A DNA stretch of 64,000 nt from CAVQRB01 sp963715055 (GCA_963715055.1 CAVQRB010000019.1:62001-126000); one strand, 5' to 3'; numbered from the stretch's first letter, positions 15,898 to 25,575 are shown. Program-made: numbers and translations. Notes: generated from the sequence alone by a model not told the origin.

Positions 15898-18027
15898 ATG
15901 AGCACACGGAAAGAAAAGTGGCGCGCCCTGGCCGAGGCGGAACTGCGCGGCAAGCCCGTCGAGACGCTGACCTGGCAGACGCTGGAAGGCATCGAGGTGC
16001 AGCCGATCTACACCGAAGAGGATCTCGCGGGGCTCGATCACCTCGGCTCGATCCCGGGGCAGGCGCCCTACACGCGGGGCGTCAAGGCGACGATGTACGC
16101 AGGCCGCCCCTGGACGATCCGGCAATATGCAGGATTTTCCACCGCCGAGGAGAGTAACGCCTTCTACCGACAGGCGCTGGCCAATGGGCAGCAGGGTGTG
16201 TCGGTCGCCTTCGACCTCGCCACGCACCGCGGCTATGACAGCGATCACGAGCGCGTCGAGGGCGACGTGGGCAAGGCCGGCGTGGCCATCGACAGTGTCG
16301 AGGACATGAAAATCCTCTTCGACGGCATCCCGCTCGACAAGGTTTCCGTTTCCATGACGATGAATGGCGCGGTGATCCCGATCCTGGCGAATTTCATCGT
16401 GGCGGGAGAAGAGCAGGGCCATGCGCGCAAGGTGCTCTCCGGCACGATCCAGAACGACATCCTCAAGGAATTCATGGTGCGCAACACCTATGTCTATCCG
16501 CCGGAGCCCTCGATGCGGATCATTGCAGACATCATCGAATTCACCTCCAGCGAGATGCCGAAGTTCAACTCGATCTCGATCTCCGGCTATCACATGCAGG
16601 AAGCGGGCGCGAATCTGGTGCAGGAGCTTGCCTTCACCCTCGCGGACGGGCGCGAATACGTGCGCGCCGCCATCGCGCGCGGCATGGACGTGGATCACTT
16701 TGCCGGCCGGTTGAGTTTCTTTTTCGCCATCGGGATGAACTTCTTCATGGAGGCGGCGAAGCTCAGGGCGGCGCGGCTCCTGTGGTCGCGGATCATGGCG
16801 GAGTTCGAGCCCAAGGACCCCAAATCCTCGATGCTGCGCACCCATTGCCAGACTTCGGGTGTGAGTTTGCAAGAGCAGGATCCCTACAACAACGTGATCC
16901 GCACCGCCTATGAGGCGATGAGCGCCGTCCTCGGTGGCACGCAGTCGCTGCACACCAATGCGCTGGACGAGGCCATCGCCCTGCCGACGGCGTTCTCCAG
17001 CCGGATTGCTCGGAATACCCAGTTGATCCTGCAGGAGGAAACTGGCGTGACGCATGTTGTCGACCCTCTGGCGGGCTCCTATTACGTCGAAAAGCTGACC
17101 CATGATCTGGCCGAAGCCGCCTGGAAGTTGATCGAGGAAGTCGAGGAGATGGGCGGCATGACCAAGGCCGTGGCCTCCGGCATGCCGAAGCTGCGCATCG
17201 AGGAGGCCGCCGCGACCCGGCAGGCGCATATCGACCGGGGTACGGAGGTGATCGTCGGCGTGAACAAGTACCGTCGCGACAAGGAGGACCCGATCGACAT
17301 TCTCGATATTGACAATGCCGCGGTGCGCAAGAGCCAGATCGCGCGGCTGGAAAAGGTCCGGGCATCGCGCGATACGGCGGCATGCGAGGCGGCGCTGGCG
17401 GAGTTGACGCGACGGGCGTCTGAAGGCGGCAACCTGCTCGAGGCCGCCGTGCAAGCGGCGCGGTCGCGCGCCTCGGTGGGAGAGATCAGCATGGCCATGG
17501 AAAAAGTGTTCGGACGTCACCGCGCGGAAGTGAAGACGCTCGCAGGGGTCTACGGTGCCGCCTATGAGGGCGATGAAGGCTTCGCCGCGATCCAGAAGTC
17601 GGTGGAGGAATTCGCCGAAGCCGAAGGCCGCCGCCCGCGGATGCTGGTGGTCAAGATGGGACAGGACGGGCATGACCGGGGCGCCAAGGTGATCGCCACG
17701 GCCTTTGCCGATATCGGCTTCGATGTGGACGTGGGCCCGCTGTTCCAGACGCCGGCTGAAGCGGCGCAGGATGCGGTGGACAATGACGTTCATGTCATCG
17801 GCATCAGTTCGCAGGCGGCGGGCCACAAGACGCTCGCGCCGCAATTGATCAAGGCGCTGAAGGACGCAGGCGCCGACGATATTCTGGTGATCTGCGGCGG
17901 CGTCATCCCGCAGCAGGATTACAAGTTCCTGCAGGATGCGGGCGTCAAGGCGATCTTCGGCCCGGGCACGAACATTCCCAAGGCGGCGCAGGACATCCTC
18001 ACGCTGATCCGCGAGACGCGTCGGTAA
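15898..18027 (+). CDS. scpA: Methylmalonyl-CoA mutase
   Basis: 709-aa adenosylcobalamin-dependent mutase that isomerises (R)-methylmalonyl-CoA to succinyl-CoA, completing propionyl-CoA assimilation. The N-terminal TIM barrel (PWTIRQYAGFSTAEESN, GVSVAFDLATHRGYDSD) is intact. The C-terminal B12 domain carries DGHDRG, with H592 as the lower cobalt ligand, plus the GLFQTP-like segment GPLFQTP and GGVIPQQD. It is a single-chain active form, comparable to E. coli ScpA. It is about 0.9 kb downstream of pccA. The methylmalonyl-CoA epimerase needed between PccAB and MCM is not adjacent, nor is the MeaB chaperone. Confidence 0.97.
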   Translation: MSTRKEKWRALAEAELRGKPVETLTWQTLEGIEVQPIYTEEDLAGLDHLGSIPGQAPYTRGVKATMYAGRPWTIRQYAGFSTAEESNAFYRQALANGQQGVSVAFDLATHRGYDSDHERVEGDVGKAGVAIDSVEDMKILFDGIPLDKVSVSMTMNGAVIPILANFIVAGEEQGHARKVLSGTIQNDILKEFMVRNTYVYPPEPSMRIIADIIEFTSSEMPKFNSISISGYHMQEAGANLVQELAFTLADGREYVRAAIARGMDVDHFAGRLSFFFAIGMNFFMEAAKLRAARLLWSRIMAEFEPKDPKSSMLRTHCQTSGVSLQEQDPYNNVIRTAYEAMSAVLGGTQSLHTNALDEAIALPTAFSSRIARNTQLILQEETGVTHVVDPLAGSYYVEKLTHDLAEAAWKLIEEVEEMGGMTKAVASGMPKLRIEEAAATRQAHIDRGTEVIVGVNKYRRDKEDPIDILDIDNAAVRKSQIARLEKVRASRDTAACEAALAELTRRASEGGNLLEAAVQAARSRASVGEISMAMEKVFGRHRAEVKTLAGVYGAAYEGDEGFAAIQKSVEEFAEAEGRRPRMLVVKMGQDGHDRGAKVIATAFADIGFDVDVGPLFQTPAEAAQDAVDNDVHVIGISSQAAGHKTLAPQLIKALKDAGADDILVICGGVIPQQDYKFLQDAGVKAIFGPGTNIPKAAQDILTLIRETRR

Positions 18028-18484
18028 ACGGGGATGGCCTTGGCGATGGCCAAGGCCTGCGCGATCGTTTTGCAACGGTACGGCGCTGGGGTGAACGCCC
18101 CGGACCGAGCCGGATTGGTTTGACGGCTGTGGGGCTCATGCGCTCAGGGATTACGATAGTCGCGAAAAATTCGCGATGCATGCCGCATCATCGGCGCAAA
18201 AAACTCTGCACAGACGTCGCCTGCGCGTAACAGAGGATGCAGAAGATGCCGCAGCATATTAGCTTGCCTATCGGACCCCCTTGCCCTTCGCGAAACATTT
18301 GACGGTCGAGCCGCTGCCTGTGCTTCTGCCGTGATCCATTCCCCGGCGCATCAGCCTTGCCGGGCGGTGTCGTTAACCGCTCTTGCCGGCGGCAAGATTT
18401 GCTGCGACCTTCCCGGTGACGGCTACGAACTCACTCCCTGTGGCGGTCGACCAGCCTGCGCATTGACGCATCGTCGGAGATCCC
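18028..18484. other. Intergenic region with hairpins and a TCGCGAA palindrome
   Basis: 457 bp without a convincing gene. A perfect 9-bp stem GGCCTTGGC/GCCAAGGCC with loop GATG at 18036-18057, 9 bp after mcm, is a probable terminator, although T residues appear only 11-14 nt later. A palindrome TCGCGAA-AAA-TTCGCGA lies at 18160-18176 and could be an operator. A CTTGCC-GGC-GGCAAG dyad occurs near 18385. The rest shows nothing I can name. Confidence 0.5.
18036..18057 (+). terminator. Stem-loop after methylmalonyl-CoA mutase
   Basis: Perfect 9-bp GC-rich stem with a 4-nt loop, starting 9 bp past the mutase stop. No immediate U-tract (TTTT at 18068-18071), so termination may be partial or Rho-assisted. 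Confidence 0.55.
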
Positions 18485-19099
18485 ATGAACCTCGACCATA
18501 TCGCCATTTCGGGAAAAACTCTTCCAGAGGCACAGGCGCATGTGCAGGAGGCTCTCGGCGTGTCCTTGCAAGCCGGCGGAGAGCATGATGTCTTCTTTAC
18601 CCACAACGCTCTCCTAGGTCTCGACGACGGACTTTACCTCGAAGCCATCGCCATCAACCCCGCGGCGCCGGTGCCGGACCGCCCGCGCTGGTTCGATCTC
18701 GACAGTTTCACCGGGCCGCCTCGGCTGACCAACTGGATCTGCCGCTGTGACGATCTCGAGGCGACCCTCGCGGCCCTCGATGCGGATTTCGGGATGCCGG
18801 TGGCGCTCAGCCGGGGCGATCTGCGCTGGCGCATGGCGGTGCCCCGGACCGGCATCCTGCCCTTCGACGACTGCGCGCCAGCGCTCATCGAATGGCAGGC
18901 GGGCGGCCACCCGTCGCAGCGGTTGGCGGACTCTGGTGTGCGGTTGCGGCGGCTCACGATCCGTCATCCGCAAGCTGGTGCGCTGCATGATGTGCTGAAA
19001 GATCAATTCAGTGATGACCGGCTTTCCTTTGAAACGGGCCTGTCCGGCATGGCGGCGGCCTTCGACACGCCACATGGCCCACGCGAGATCACCGGATGA
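18485..19099 (+). CDS. Glyoxalase-like (VOC) domain protein
   Basis: 204-aa protein with a glyoxalase-like fold (PF13468 type): MNLDHIAISGKTLPEAQAHV at the start matches the usual DH(I/V) opening strand, and YLEAIAINP near residue 55 supplies the second conserved strand. Such proteins are uncharacterised VOC-superfamily members. Despite its nearness to propionyl-CoA genes, it is longer than and unlike methylmalonyl-CoA epimerase (about 135-150 aa), so that function is not claimed. It overlaps the downstream GNAT gene by 4 bp. Confidence 0.8.
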   Translation: MNLDHIAISGKTLPEAQAHVQEALGVSLQAGGEHDVFFTHNALLGLDDGLYLEAIAINPAAPVPDRPRWFDLDSFTGPPRLTNWICRCDDLEATLAALDADFGMPVALSRGDLRWRMAVPRTGILPFDDCAPALIEWQAGGHPSQRLADSGVRLRRLTIRHPQAGALHDVLKDQFSDDRLSFETGLSGMAAAFDTPHGPREITG

Positions 19100-19584
19100 T
19101 CAGGCCAGCCCGTGAAGCCGATGCGCCAGCCATTGCCGCGCTCTGGAGCGGAATGATACGAGAGACGCTTTTCACCTTCACGAGTATTGAAAAATCGCCA
19201 GCGGAAATCCTCGCGATGATCAAGGCGCGCCCGGATGCTTTCTGGATCACGGAGATGGAAGGTCAACTCGCCGGCTTCATGACCTTCGGGTCGTTCCGCG
19301 CGGGCCCGGGCTATGCGCATACGGTCGAGCACAGCGTCGTCGTCGCGGAAAAAGCGCAAGGCCGAGGGGTGGCAGCGGCCTTGATGGCGCGGGGTGAAGA
19401 GGCCGCCGCCGCTCTGGGCCATCACGCGATGGTGGCGGGGATCAGCGGCGCCAACCCGCGCGCGGTTCGATTTCATGAAAGTCTGGGCTACGGCCATGTG
19501 GGTCGCCTGCCGCAGGTCGGACGCAAGCAGGGCCGGTGGCTCGACCTGATCCTGATGCAGAAAATCCTGCCGGGCGGCGGTTGA
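19096..19584 (+). CDS. GNAT acetyltransferase, phosphinothricin-acetyltransferase-like
   Basis: 162-aa N-acetyltransferase of the PAT/Bar-like GNAT group. MIRPAREADAPAIAALW is the first strand-helix, EHSVVVAEKAQGRGVAAALM contains the acetyl-CoA-binding Q-x-x-G-x-G/A loop (QGRGVA), and ANPRAVRFHESLGY is the classic last motif. This group acetylates phosphinothricin, methionine sulfoximine or related amines. The natural substrate here is unknown. It is translationally coupled to the VOC gene by a 4-bp overlap. Confidence 0.85.
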   Translation: MIRPAREADAPAIAALWSGMIRETLFTFTSIEKSPAEILAMIKARPDAFWITEMEGQLAGFMTFGSFRAGPGYAHTVEHSVVVAEKAQGRGVAAALMARGEEAAAALGHHAMVAGISGANPRAVRFHESLGYGHVGRLPQVGRKQGRWLDLILMQKILPGGG

Positions 19585-19623
19585 CGGCCTGACACGCCCG
19601 ATGGCACAGGGTAAGGTGCCGAC

Positions 19624-20304
19624 ATGTCGATCTGGACCCGCATCACCGACGCGCTTTCAGCGCTCGCCGCAGGCGAAAGCCTCTCGTTGGTGTTCGAGCG
19701 CCTGCGCAGCCCGCCGGAGCGTTCGGTGGCCTTCACCATCGCGGTGATTGCGCTGGGGGCCAAGATGGCCAAGGCGGACGGGTTGGTGACGCGCGACGAG
19801 GTCACGGCCTTCCGCGAGGTCTTTCACATCGCCTCCCAGGACGAACAGGGGGCGGCACGTGTCTTCAATCTCGCGCGGCAGGATGTGGCGGGCTTCGAGG
19901 ATTACGCAGCCCGTATCGGCGCGATGTTCGCAGGCCAGACCGAGATGTTGCGCGATTTGCTCGAAGGGCTTTTTCATATCGCGGTGGCGGATGGGTTCTA
20001 TCACCCCAATGAGGACGTCTTTCTGGAGCGGGTCAGCGAGATCTTCGGGCTCTCCGAGCGCGACTTCAACGCGATGAAGATGCGCTTTGCGCCCGACGCA
20101 TTGCAGGATCCCTATACTGTTCTGGGTGTCACCCCAGATATGAGCAAGGCCCAGATCCGAGCGGCCTGGCGGCGGCTGGTGCGGGAGAACCACCCCGATG
20201 CGATGATCGCGAGGGGCGTTCCCGAAGAGGCCCTGCAACTGGTGCAAAAGCGCATGGCCGACATCAACCGCGCCTGGGACGAAATCGAAGGCAAGACCGG
20301 CTGA
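19624..20304 (+). CDS. TerB/J-domain protein (DjlA-like)
   Basis: 226-aa protein with an alpha-helical TerB-like domain (residues about 35-150; acidic pairs in AKADGLVTRDEV and HIAVADGFYHPNEDVF) and a C-terminal J-domain beginning at DPYTVLGVTPDMS with the HPD tripeptide at residues 190-192. That order is the cytoplasmic part of DjlA-type co-chaperones, but no N-terminal membrane helix is present. It likely stimulates DnaK on specific clients. The TGA overlaps the ATG of the next gene by 1 bp (TGATG). Confidence 0.88.
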   Translation: MSIWTRITDALSALAAGESLSLVFERLRSPPERSVAFTIAVIALGAKMAKADGLVTRDEVTAFREVFHIASQDEQGAARVFNLARQDVAGFEDYAARIGAMFAGQTEMLRDLLEGLFHIAVADGFYHPNEDVFLERVSEIFGLSERDFNAMKMRFAPDALQDPYTVLGVTPDMSKAQIRAAWRRLVRENHPDAMIARGVPEEALQLVQKRMADINRAWDEIEGKTG

Positions 20305-21311
20305 TGCGGATCGCCACCTATAACGTCGAATGGTTCACAGGGCTCTTCGATGACAGGAACCGGCTGCTCAGAGATGAAAACTGGTCGTCCCGGTATCAGA
20401 TCAGGCGCCGTGATCAGGCGGATGCCTTGGGCCGTGTCTTCGCCGCCATGGATGCGGATGCGGTCATGGTGATCGAAGCGCCCGACGCCAATGGCAAGCG
20501 CAGCACCACCGAGGCGCTGGAGAATTTCGCGGCACACTACGGGCTGCGCACCCGCGAGGCCTGCCTTGGTTTCATGAACGACACCAAGCAGGAAATTGCA
20601 CTGCTCTATGATCCGGACCGCCTGAGCGTCGTGCATGCGCCGCGCCCAGGCACGCCGGAGGTGCCACGGTTCGACGGGGTCTTTTCCATCGACCTCGACA
20701 TCGACGCGACGCTGGATGAAGTGACGTTTTCCAAGCCCCCGCTGGAACTCGATGTCATCACTGCCTCGGGGTTCGCCTTTCACATGATCGGGGTGCATCT
20801 GAAATCCAAGGCGCCGCATGGTGCCAAGACAGATGCGCAGATCATGCAGGTCGCGATTGCCAACCGGCGCAAACAGCTGGCGCAGGCGATCTGGCTTCGC
20901 GCGCGCATTGACCAGGTGCTGGCCGAAACCACACCGCTGATCGTGCTGGGGGACATGAACGACGGGCCCGGCCTTGATGAGTTCGAAGGGCTCTTCGGGC
21001 GCTCGTCGGTTGAGATCCTGTTGGGAGATGCCACGCGGCCCGCGCTTTTCGATCCGCATGCCACCCGCGCGCTCGGCAGCCGTTTCGGTGCGATCCCCAC
21101 CACCTCGCGCTTCTGGATCCAGCCTGAGAAACGCTATCTTCAGGCCTTGCTCGATTATGTGATGGTCTCCGACGACCTGCGGGCGCGCGAGGCGGTCTGG
21201 CGCATATGGCACCCTTTCGATGATCCCGCGTGCTGGGGGGAGGCGGCGCTTTGCGAGGCGCTGCTGGCGGCGTCGGATCACTTCCCGGTCACGCTCGATC
21301 TTGACATCTGA
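20304..21311 (+). CDS. Endonuclease/exonuclease/phosphatase-family protein
   Basis: 335-aa member of the EEP superfamily (DNase I/Mg-dependent phosphodiesterase fold). Conserved metal and catalytic residues are visible: N in YNVEWF at the start, E in VIEAPD, the GDMNDGP D-N pair, and the terminal SDHFPV histidine with its aspartate. No signal peptide is seen, so it is cytoplasmic. Substrate (nucleic acid, lipid or sugar phosphate) cannot be decided. Overlaps the J-domain gene by 1 bp. Confidence 0.87.
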   Translation: MRIATYNVEWFTGLFDDRNRLLRDENWSSRYQIRRRDQADALGRVFAAMDADAVMVIEAPDANGKRSTTEALENFAAHYGLRTREACLGFMNDTKQEIALLYDPDRLSVVHAPRPGTPEVPRFDGVFSIDLDIDATLDEVTFSKPPLELDVITASGFAFHMIGVHLKSKAPHGAKTDAQIMQVAIANRRKQLAQAIWLRARIDQVLAETTPLIVLGDMNDGPGLDEFEGLFGRSSVEILLGDATRPALFDPHATRALGSRFGAIPTTSRFWIQPEKRYLQALLDYVMVSDDLRAREAVWRIWHPFDDPACWGEAALCEALLAASDHFPVTLDLDI

Positions 21312-21348
21312 TCTCGAAGAATCGCGTGGCCTCACCTATATTGAAGCC

Positions 21349-21693
21349 ATGAAACAGATATTCGTGACGCTGATCGCCCTTCACCTTGCCGCGCAGCCTC
21401 TGGCGGCACAGGACAGCGACGGCCCCTCGCTGATGGAGCGCGGAGCGCAGCAGTTCCTCGAAGGGTTGATGCAGGAAATGGAACCGGCATTCCAGGGCAT
21501 GCGGCAATTCATGGAAGAGATGGGTCCCGCGATGACCGAGCTTCTGGCGGAGATCAAGGACTGGTCGGTCTATGAGCCGCCCGAGGTGCTGGAGAACGGC
21601 GACATCATCATCCGCCGCAAACCGGATGCGCCCGAGATGCCGGAGACAGCACCCGCGACCCCGCCGGAGACACCGCCGCAGATCGAGCTCTAG
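21349..21693 (+). CDS. Small exported protein of the Rhodobacterales so-called AAA+ ATPase family
   Basis: 114-aa secreted protein. Signal peptide MKQIFVTLIALHLAAQPLAAQ is followed by an amphipathic helical region rich in Met and Glu (LMERGAQQFLEGLMQEMEPAF) and a conserved WSVYEPPEVLENGDIIIRRK, then a Pro/Thr-rich tail. Homologues in Rhodobacterales are often labelled AAA+ family ATPase, but no Walker motif exists here, so that name is wrong. The frame extends upstream into the EEP gene; the ATG at 21349 is chosen because it starts the signal peptide. Function unknown. Converges with ppx, overlapping by 4 bp. Confidence 0.75.
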   Translation: MKQIFVTLIALHLAAQPLAAQDSDGPSLMERGAQQFLEGLMQEMEPAFQGMRQFMEEMGPAMTELLAEIKDWSVYEPPEVLENGDIIIRRKPDAPEMPETAPATPPETPPQIEL

Positions 21694-23258
21694 CGGACCC
21701 GCTTTATTTCCACCTCGGCTTGCAATGACGCGGCAAGCGACATGAAGCGCGCCTCTGCGACCTCGCCGAAGAGCGGGACCATGTCAGGCGTCAGACGCAG
21801 TTGGAGCAGCCGTTTTTTCGGAAACCAGCGCAGGGAGCCGCGCTTGGCATCGCTGGTCATCCAGAGCATCGCGCCAAACCGCATGGCCTTGCCGAGAATC
21901 TCGGCTTCGCGCTGCATCTTCTCGTCGATGAGACCGAGCAGGTCCGCAAAGCGCGTACCTTCGCGCTTGTTCGAATAGCGGTGCAGCAGGGCGAGGCCCA
22001 GGTAAACCCGTTCGGAATGTTTCAGACCGCCAAGATTGGCCCTTGTGGCATTGTCGAAACAGGTCTCCGCCCGGTAGTCGGGATGCGCGCGCCAGCTTAC
22101 GTCATGAAGCAGGCAGGCCGCCTTGACGAGCCGTCGCCGCGCCAGCGGCACGCCCTTGAAGATCGGGTGTATGAAGGCGTAGAGCGATTTGCCGAACCCC
22201 GGCATGCGCGCGTCCTTGGCCTCGGCGAACCGGCAGGCCTCGATAAGCGGATCGCGGTCGCGCAGCCGTTGCGGCATCTGCTCGTAGAGCATGCCTTCGC
22301 GGATGCCGTAGCTCGAGAGGGCGATGTCCTTCGGCGAGAAGGTATTGACCAGACGGTTCAGGACTTCGGCGGCAAGGGGCACAAGGCTCATCCTCGCCGA
22401 GGAGATGCCGCAGGCGCTCCGCAACTCCTCTAGGTTGGCCTTCTGAATGTATTTCACCGTGGCGCTGACGGCGCGCGCGCTCATGCGGTATTCGTGGAGC
22501 ACGTGCAGCGGGTAGTTGCGGCGGTGCATGTCGATCCGGGCGATGGCGCGCCACGAGCCGCCGACGAGGAAGAGACGGTCCCGCTGCGGTCCCAGGACCT
22601 CCTGCAACTTGGCGAGCGTCTCCTTGATATGGGCCTGCCGGCCTTTCTTACCGCCCTTGATGTCGCGCAGCTTGAGCGGTCCGAGCGACGACGTGACCCG
22701 ACGCCCGACCCGGCCCCCGGAGATCTCCGCAAGCTCCATGGACGAGCCGCCGATATCGCAGACCAGCCCGTAGGAGCCGGGCCAGCCGAGCAGCACGCCC
22801 TGGGCCGAAAGCCGCGCTTCCTCCTCGCCATCGATGACCCAGATGCGCAGGCCGGTCTCGCGCTTGACCTCGGCGCAGAAATCCGGCCCGTCGGTCGCGT
22901 CCCGCACCGCGGCGGTGGCCACGACGGTCAACTCCGGCAGGCCCATGCCTTGCGCGAGATGCTGGAACCGGCGCAGGGCGCTGAGCGCGCGGACCCTGCC
23001 TATGGGGTTCAGCATGCCGGTTTCCGACACGCCGGCGCCCAGAGCGCACATGATCTTTTCATTGTAGAAGTAGGCCGGGGACCGCGCAGCGCCGTCGAAG
23101 ACGACCAGACGGACCGAGTTCGAGCCCACATCGACAACGCCGACGCGGGACAGGGCGCGGGCCGAGGGGTCCTGAAACAGCGGGCGTCCGAAAAGCCAGT
23201 TGTCGGGATGCGTGGTTTCCGCAGGGCCGGATCGGTCGAGATCCACAGGTTGATTCAT
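21690..23258 (-). CDS. ppx: Exopolyphosphatase / pppGpp phosphatase (Ppx/GppA)
   Basis: 522-aa Ppx/GppA-family enzyme that removes phosphate from polyphosphate or pppGpp. The actin-like ATPase fold begins with VGVVDVGSNSVRLVVFDG and contains CDIGGSSMEL (phosphate 2 motif). The C-terminal helical part has CLLHDVSW, an HD-like element as in long Ppx proteins. It is downstream of ppk on the same strand with a 103-bp gap, giving the usual polyphosphate synthesis/degradation pair. Ppx is favoured over GppA because of the ppk linkage. Confidence 0.92.
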   Translation of the reverse strand: MNQPVDLDRSGPAETTHPDNWLFGRPLFQDPSARALSRVGVVDVGSNSVRLVVFDGAARSPAYFYNEKIMCALGAGVSETGMLNPIGRVRALSALRRFQHLAQGMGLPELTVVATAAVRDATDGPDFCAEVKRETGLRIWVIDGEEEARLSAQGVLLGWPGSYGLVCDIGGSSMELAEISGGRVGRRVTSSLGPLKLRDIKGGKKGRQAHIKETLAKLQEVLGPQRDRLFLVGGSWRAIARIDMHRRNYPLHVLHEYRMSARAVSATVKYIQKANLEELRSACGISSARMSLVPLAAEVLNRLVNTFSPKDIALSSYGIREGMLYEQMPQRLRDRDPLIEACRFAEAKDARMPGFGKSLYAFIHPIFKGVPLARRRLVKAACLLHDVSWRAHPDYRAETCFDNATRANLGGLKHSERVYLGLALLHRYSNKREGTRFADLLGLIDEKMQREAEILGKAMRFGAMLWMTSDAKRGSLRWFPKKRLLQLRLTPDMVPLFGEVAEARFMSLAASLQAEVEIKRVR

Positions 23259-23361
23259 GGGGCGTTCCGAGCAGTTGCAGCAATACCCTGTTCAATTATC
23301 GCGCTTGGGTCAATGCGCGCGGCGCTTTCGGGTGCTGATTTCCCACTTCGCTGGTAGGCAT

Positions 23362-25536
23362 TCAATCTTCGGTATGGGTCAGTTTCGGCACATCGGAGGC
23401 CCCGGCAGTGCCACGCCCCGAGAGCGAGGGGTTTTCCATGAAGAAGCGGTGACAGTTAAAGGGGAAGGTGCCTTCGGGCACCGGCGGGCGCTCGAAACTG
23501 CCATCGGGTTTCATGACCCAGCTTTGGGCTACATCGGCAAGGTTGGCGGCCATGATCTGGCTCACGATCTGCGCCTTGACAGTGGGATTTTCCGCCTCCA
23601 CCAGCGTCTCAACGCGCCGGTTCAGGTTGCGCCCCATCCAGTCAGCAGAGGATATGAAGACCCGGGCGCGCTTGTGCGGAAGGCCGTAGCCATTACCGAA
23701 ACAGACGATGCGGGAGTGTTCCAGAAAGCGCCCGACGATGGACTTCACGCGGATGTTCTCGCTCAGACCCTTTATACCTGGACGCAACCCGCAGATGCCG
23801 CGCGCCACGAGGCTGATCTTCACCCCGGCCTGAGAGGCCGCGTAGAGTGCGTCGATGACCTCGTCGTCGATGATCGAATTCATCTTCGCCCAGATCACCG
23901 CCGGTTTGCCCGCCTTGGCGTGTTTCGCTTCGGCGGCGATCAGCTCCAGAAGGCGGGGTTTCAGACTGATCGGCGAAATCGCGAGATTGTCGAGTTTCTC
24001 GGGCTGGGCATAGCCGGAGAGGTAGTTGAAGACCTTCGTGGCGTCGCGGCCAAGCCGTTGATCGCAGGTGAAAAGTGACAGGTCCGTGTAGATACGCGCC
24101 GTGATCGGGTGGTAATTTCCGGTGCCGTAATGGGTGTAGGTCACCAACTGATTGCCCTCGCGGCGCACCACCGTGGAGATCTTGGCGTGGGTCTTGAGGT
24201 CCAGAAACCCGTAGACAACATGTGCGCCCGCCCGTTCCAGCCGACGCGATTGGCGGATGTTGGCGGCCTCGTCGAAACGGGCCTTCAATTCCACAAGGGC
24301 GGTCACCGATTTGCCGTCCTCGGCGGCTTCGCAAAGCGCCTCGACGATCGGGCTGTCGCGCGATGTCCGGTAGAGCGTCTGCTTGATCGCCACCACTTGC
24401 GGATCGCGCGCCGCCTGTTGCAGGAAACGCACCACCATGTCGAAGGTCTCGTACGGGTGGTGCAGCAGCATGTCCTTGCTGCGGATCGCGGCCAGCATGT
24501 CGCCTTCGTGGTCGGTCACGCGTTCGGGGATGCGCGGTGTGAAGTTCGGCCAGAGCAGGTCGGGGCGGCTGTCCAGCACCAACTCGCTCAGATCGTCGAC
24601 ACCGATCATCCCGTTGATCTCGATTACCTCGTTCATGTCCACGCCAAGTTCGGACATGATCACCTGCATCAGCTTTTCGGGCGCGCCCGCCGAATGGGTG
24701 AGCCGCACCACCTCGCCGCGGCGGCGGCGTTTGAGGGCCACCTCGAATTCGCGCACGAGATCCTCGGCCTCCTCCTCGACTTCGAGATCGCTGTCGCGCA
24801 GGACGCGAAACTCGAAATAGGTCTTGAGTTTGTAGCCTGGAAAGAGGCTCGCGATGTTGAGCACAAGCAGCTCTTCGAGCGGCAAAAAGCGGTTGTGACC
24901 CTCGCTCGCAGGCAGGGCGATGAAACGGTCGATCTGGGCCGGGATCGGCAGCAACGCCTGTAGGGGGCGTTTGTCGCTGCTGCGTTCGAGTTGCAGCGCC
25001 AGCGCGTAGCCGGTGTTGGGGATGAAGGGAAACGGATGCGCCGGGTCGATTGCCAGTGGCGAGAGCACCGCGAAAACCTGTGTGAGGAACACCTCCTCGA
25101 GATACTTGCGATCCGCTGGTGTCAGGTCTTCGGCGCGCAGCACGCAGATGTTCTGGTCCTCCAGTTCGATCAGCAGATCGCCCAGCACCCGTTGTTGGGT
25201 TTCCATCAGACTGCGGGCGTTCTGGTCGATGAGGACGAGTTGTTCCGCCGGGCTGAGACCGTCGGCGGCCGGTGTGGTATTGCCCGCCATCGCCAGCTCG
25301 CGCAGGCCGGCCACACGGACGGTGTAGAATTCATCGAGATTGTTTGCCGAGATCGACAGAAAGCGCACCCGTTCCAGCAGAGGGACCCGTGGGTTTTCGG
25401 CCTCCTCGACGACGCGCCAGTTGAAGCCCAGCCAACTGAGCTCGCGGTTGTAAAAGCGTGAGGGGCCATGGATATCGAGACCCGGCAAGTCGGTCGCGGG
25501 CGGGAAGTCGGAGGTCAGGAAATCGGCGTGTGTCAT
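23362..25536 (-). CDS. ppk1: Polyphosphate kinase 1
   Basis: 724-aa PPK1, the membrane-associated enzyme that reversibly polymerises the gamma-phosphate of ATP into polyphosphate. Domain order is normal: N-domain starting RFYNRELSWLGFNWRV, a head domain, and two PLD-like C-domains. The phosphorylated histidine is in YTHYGTGNYH, and the second catalytic region is around RVFISSADWMGRNLNRRVE. Length is typical. It is flanked by ppx downstream and hdaA upstream, an order common in alphaproteobacteria. Confidence 0.96.
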   Translation of the reverse strand: MTHADFLTSDFPPATDLPGLDIHGPSRFYNRELSWLGFNWRVVEEAENPRVPLLERVRFLSISANNLDEFYTVRVAGLRELAMAGNTTPAADGLSPAEQLVLIDQNARSLMETQQRVLGDLLIELEDQNICVLRAEDLTPADRKYLEEVFLTQVFAVLSPLAIDPAHPFPFIPNTGYALALQLERSSDKRPLQALLPIPAQIDRFIALPASEGHNRFLPLEELLVLNIASLFPGYKLKTYFEFRVLRDSDLEVEEEAEDLVREFEVALKRRRRGEVVRLTHSAGAPEKLMQVIMSELGVDMNEVIEINGMIGVDDLSELVLDSRPDLLWPNFTPRIPERVTDHEGDMLAAIRSKDMLLHHPYETFDMVVRFLQQAARDPQVVAIKQTLYRTSRDSPIVEALCEAAEDGKSVTALVELKARFDEAANIRQSRRLERAGAHVVYGFLDLKTHAKISTVVRREGNQLVTYTHYGTGNYHPITARIYTDLSLFTCDQRLGRDATKVFNYLSGYAQPEKLDNLAISPISLKPRLLELIAAEAKHAKAGKPAVIWAKMNSIIDDEVIDALYAASQAGVKISLVARGICGLRPGIKGLSENIRVKSIVGRFLEHSRIVCFGNGYGLPHKRARVFISSADWMGRNLNRRVETLVEAENPTVKAQIVSQIMAANLADVAQSWVMKPDGSFERPPVPEGTFPFNCHRFFMENPSLSGRGTAGASDVPKLTHTED

Positions 25537-25575
25537 GCTGCCTTTTGCGCGCGAAGTGTAACAGATCTGTGTCGA

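Noticed and set aside
15859..18075. 738-codon frame antisense to methylmalonyl-CoA mutase
   Set aside because: The same GC-driven mirror effect; no domain and overlaps a certain gene fully.
18485..19099. VOC protein as methylmalonyl-CoA epimerase
   Set aside because: About 204 aa, with a glyoxalase-like PF13468 start; epimerases are shorter and have different conserved ligands.
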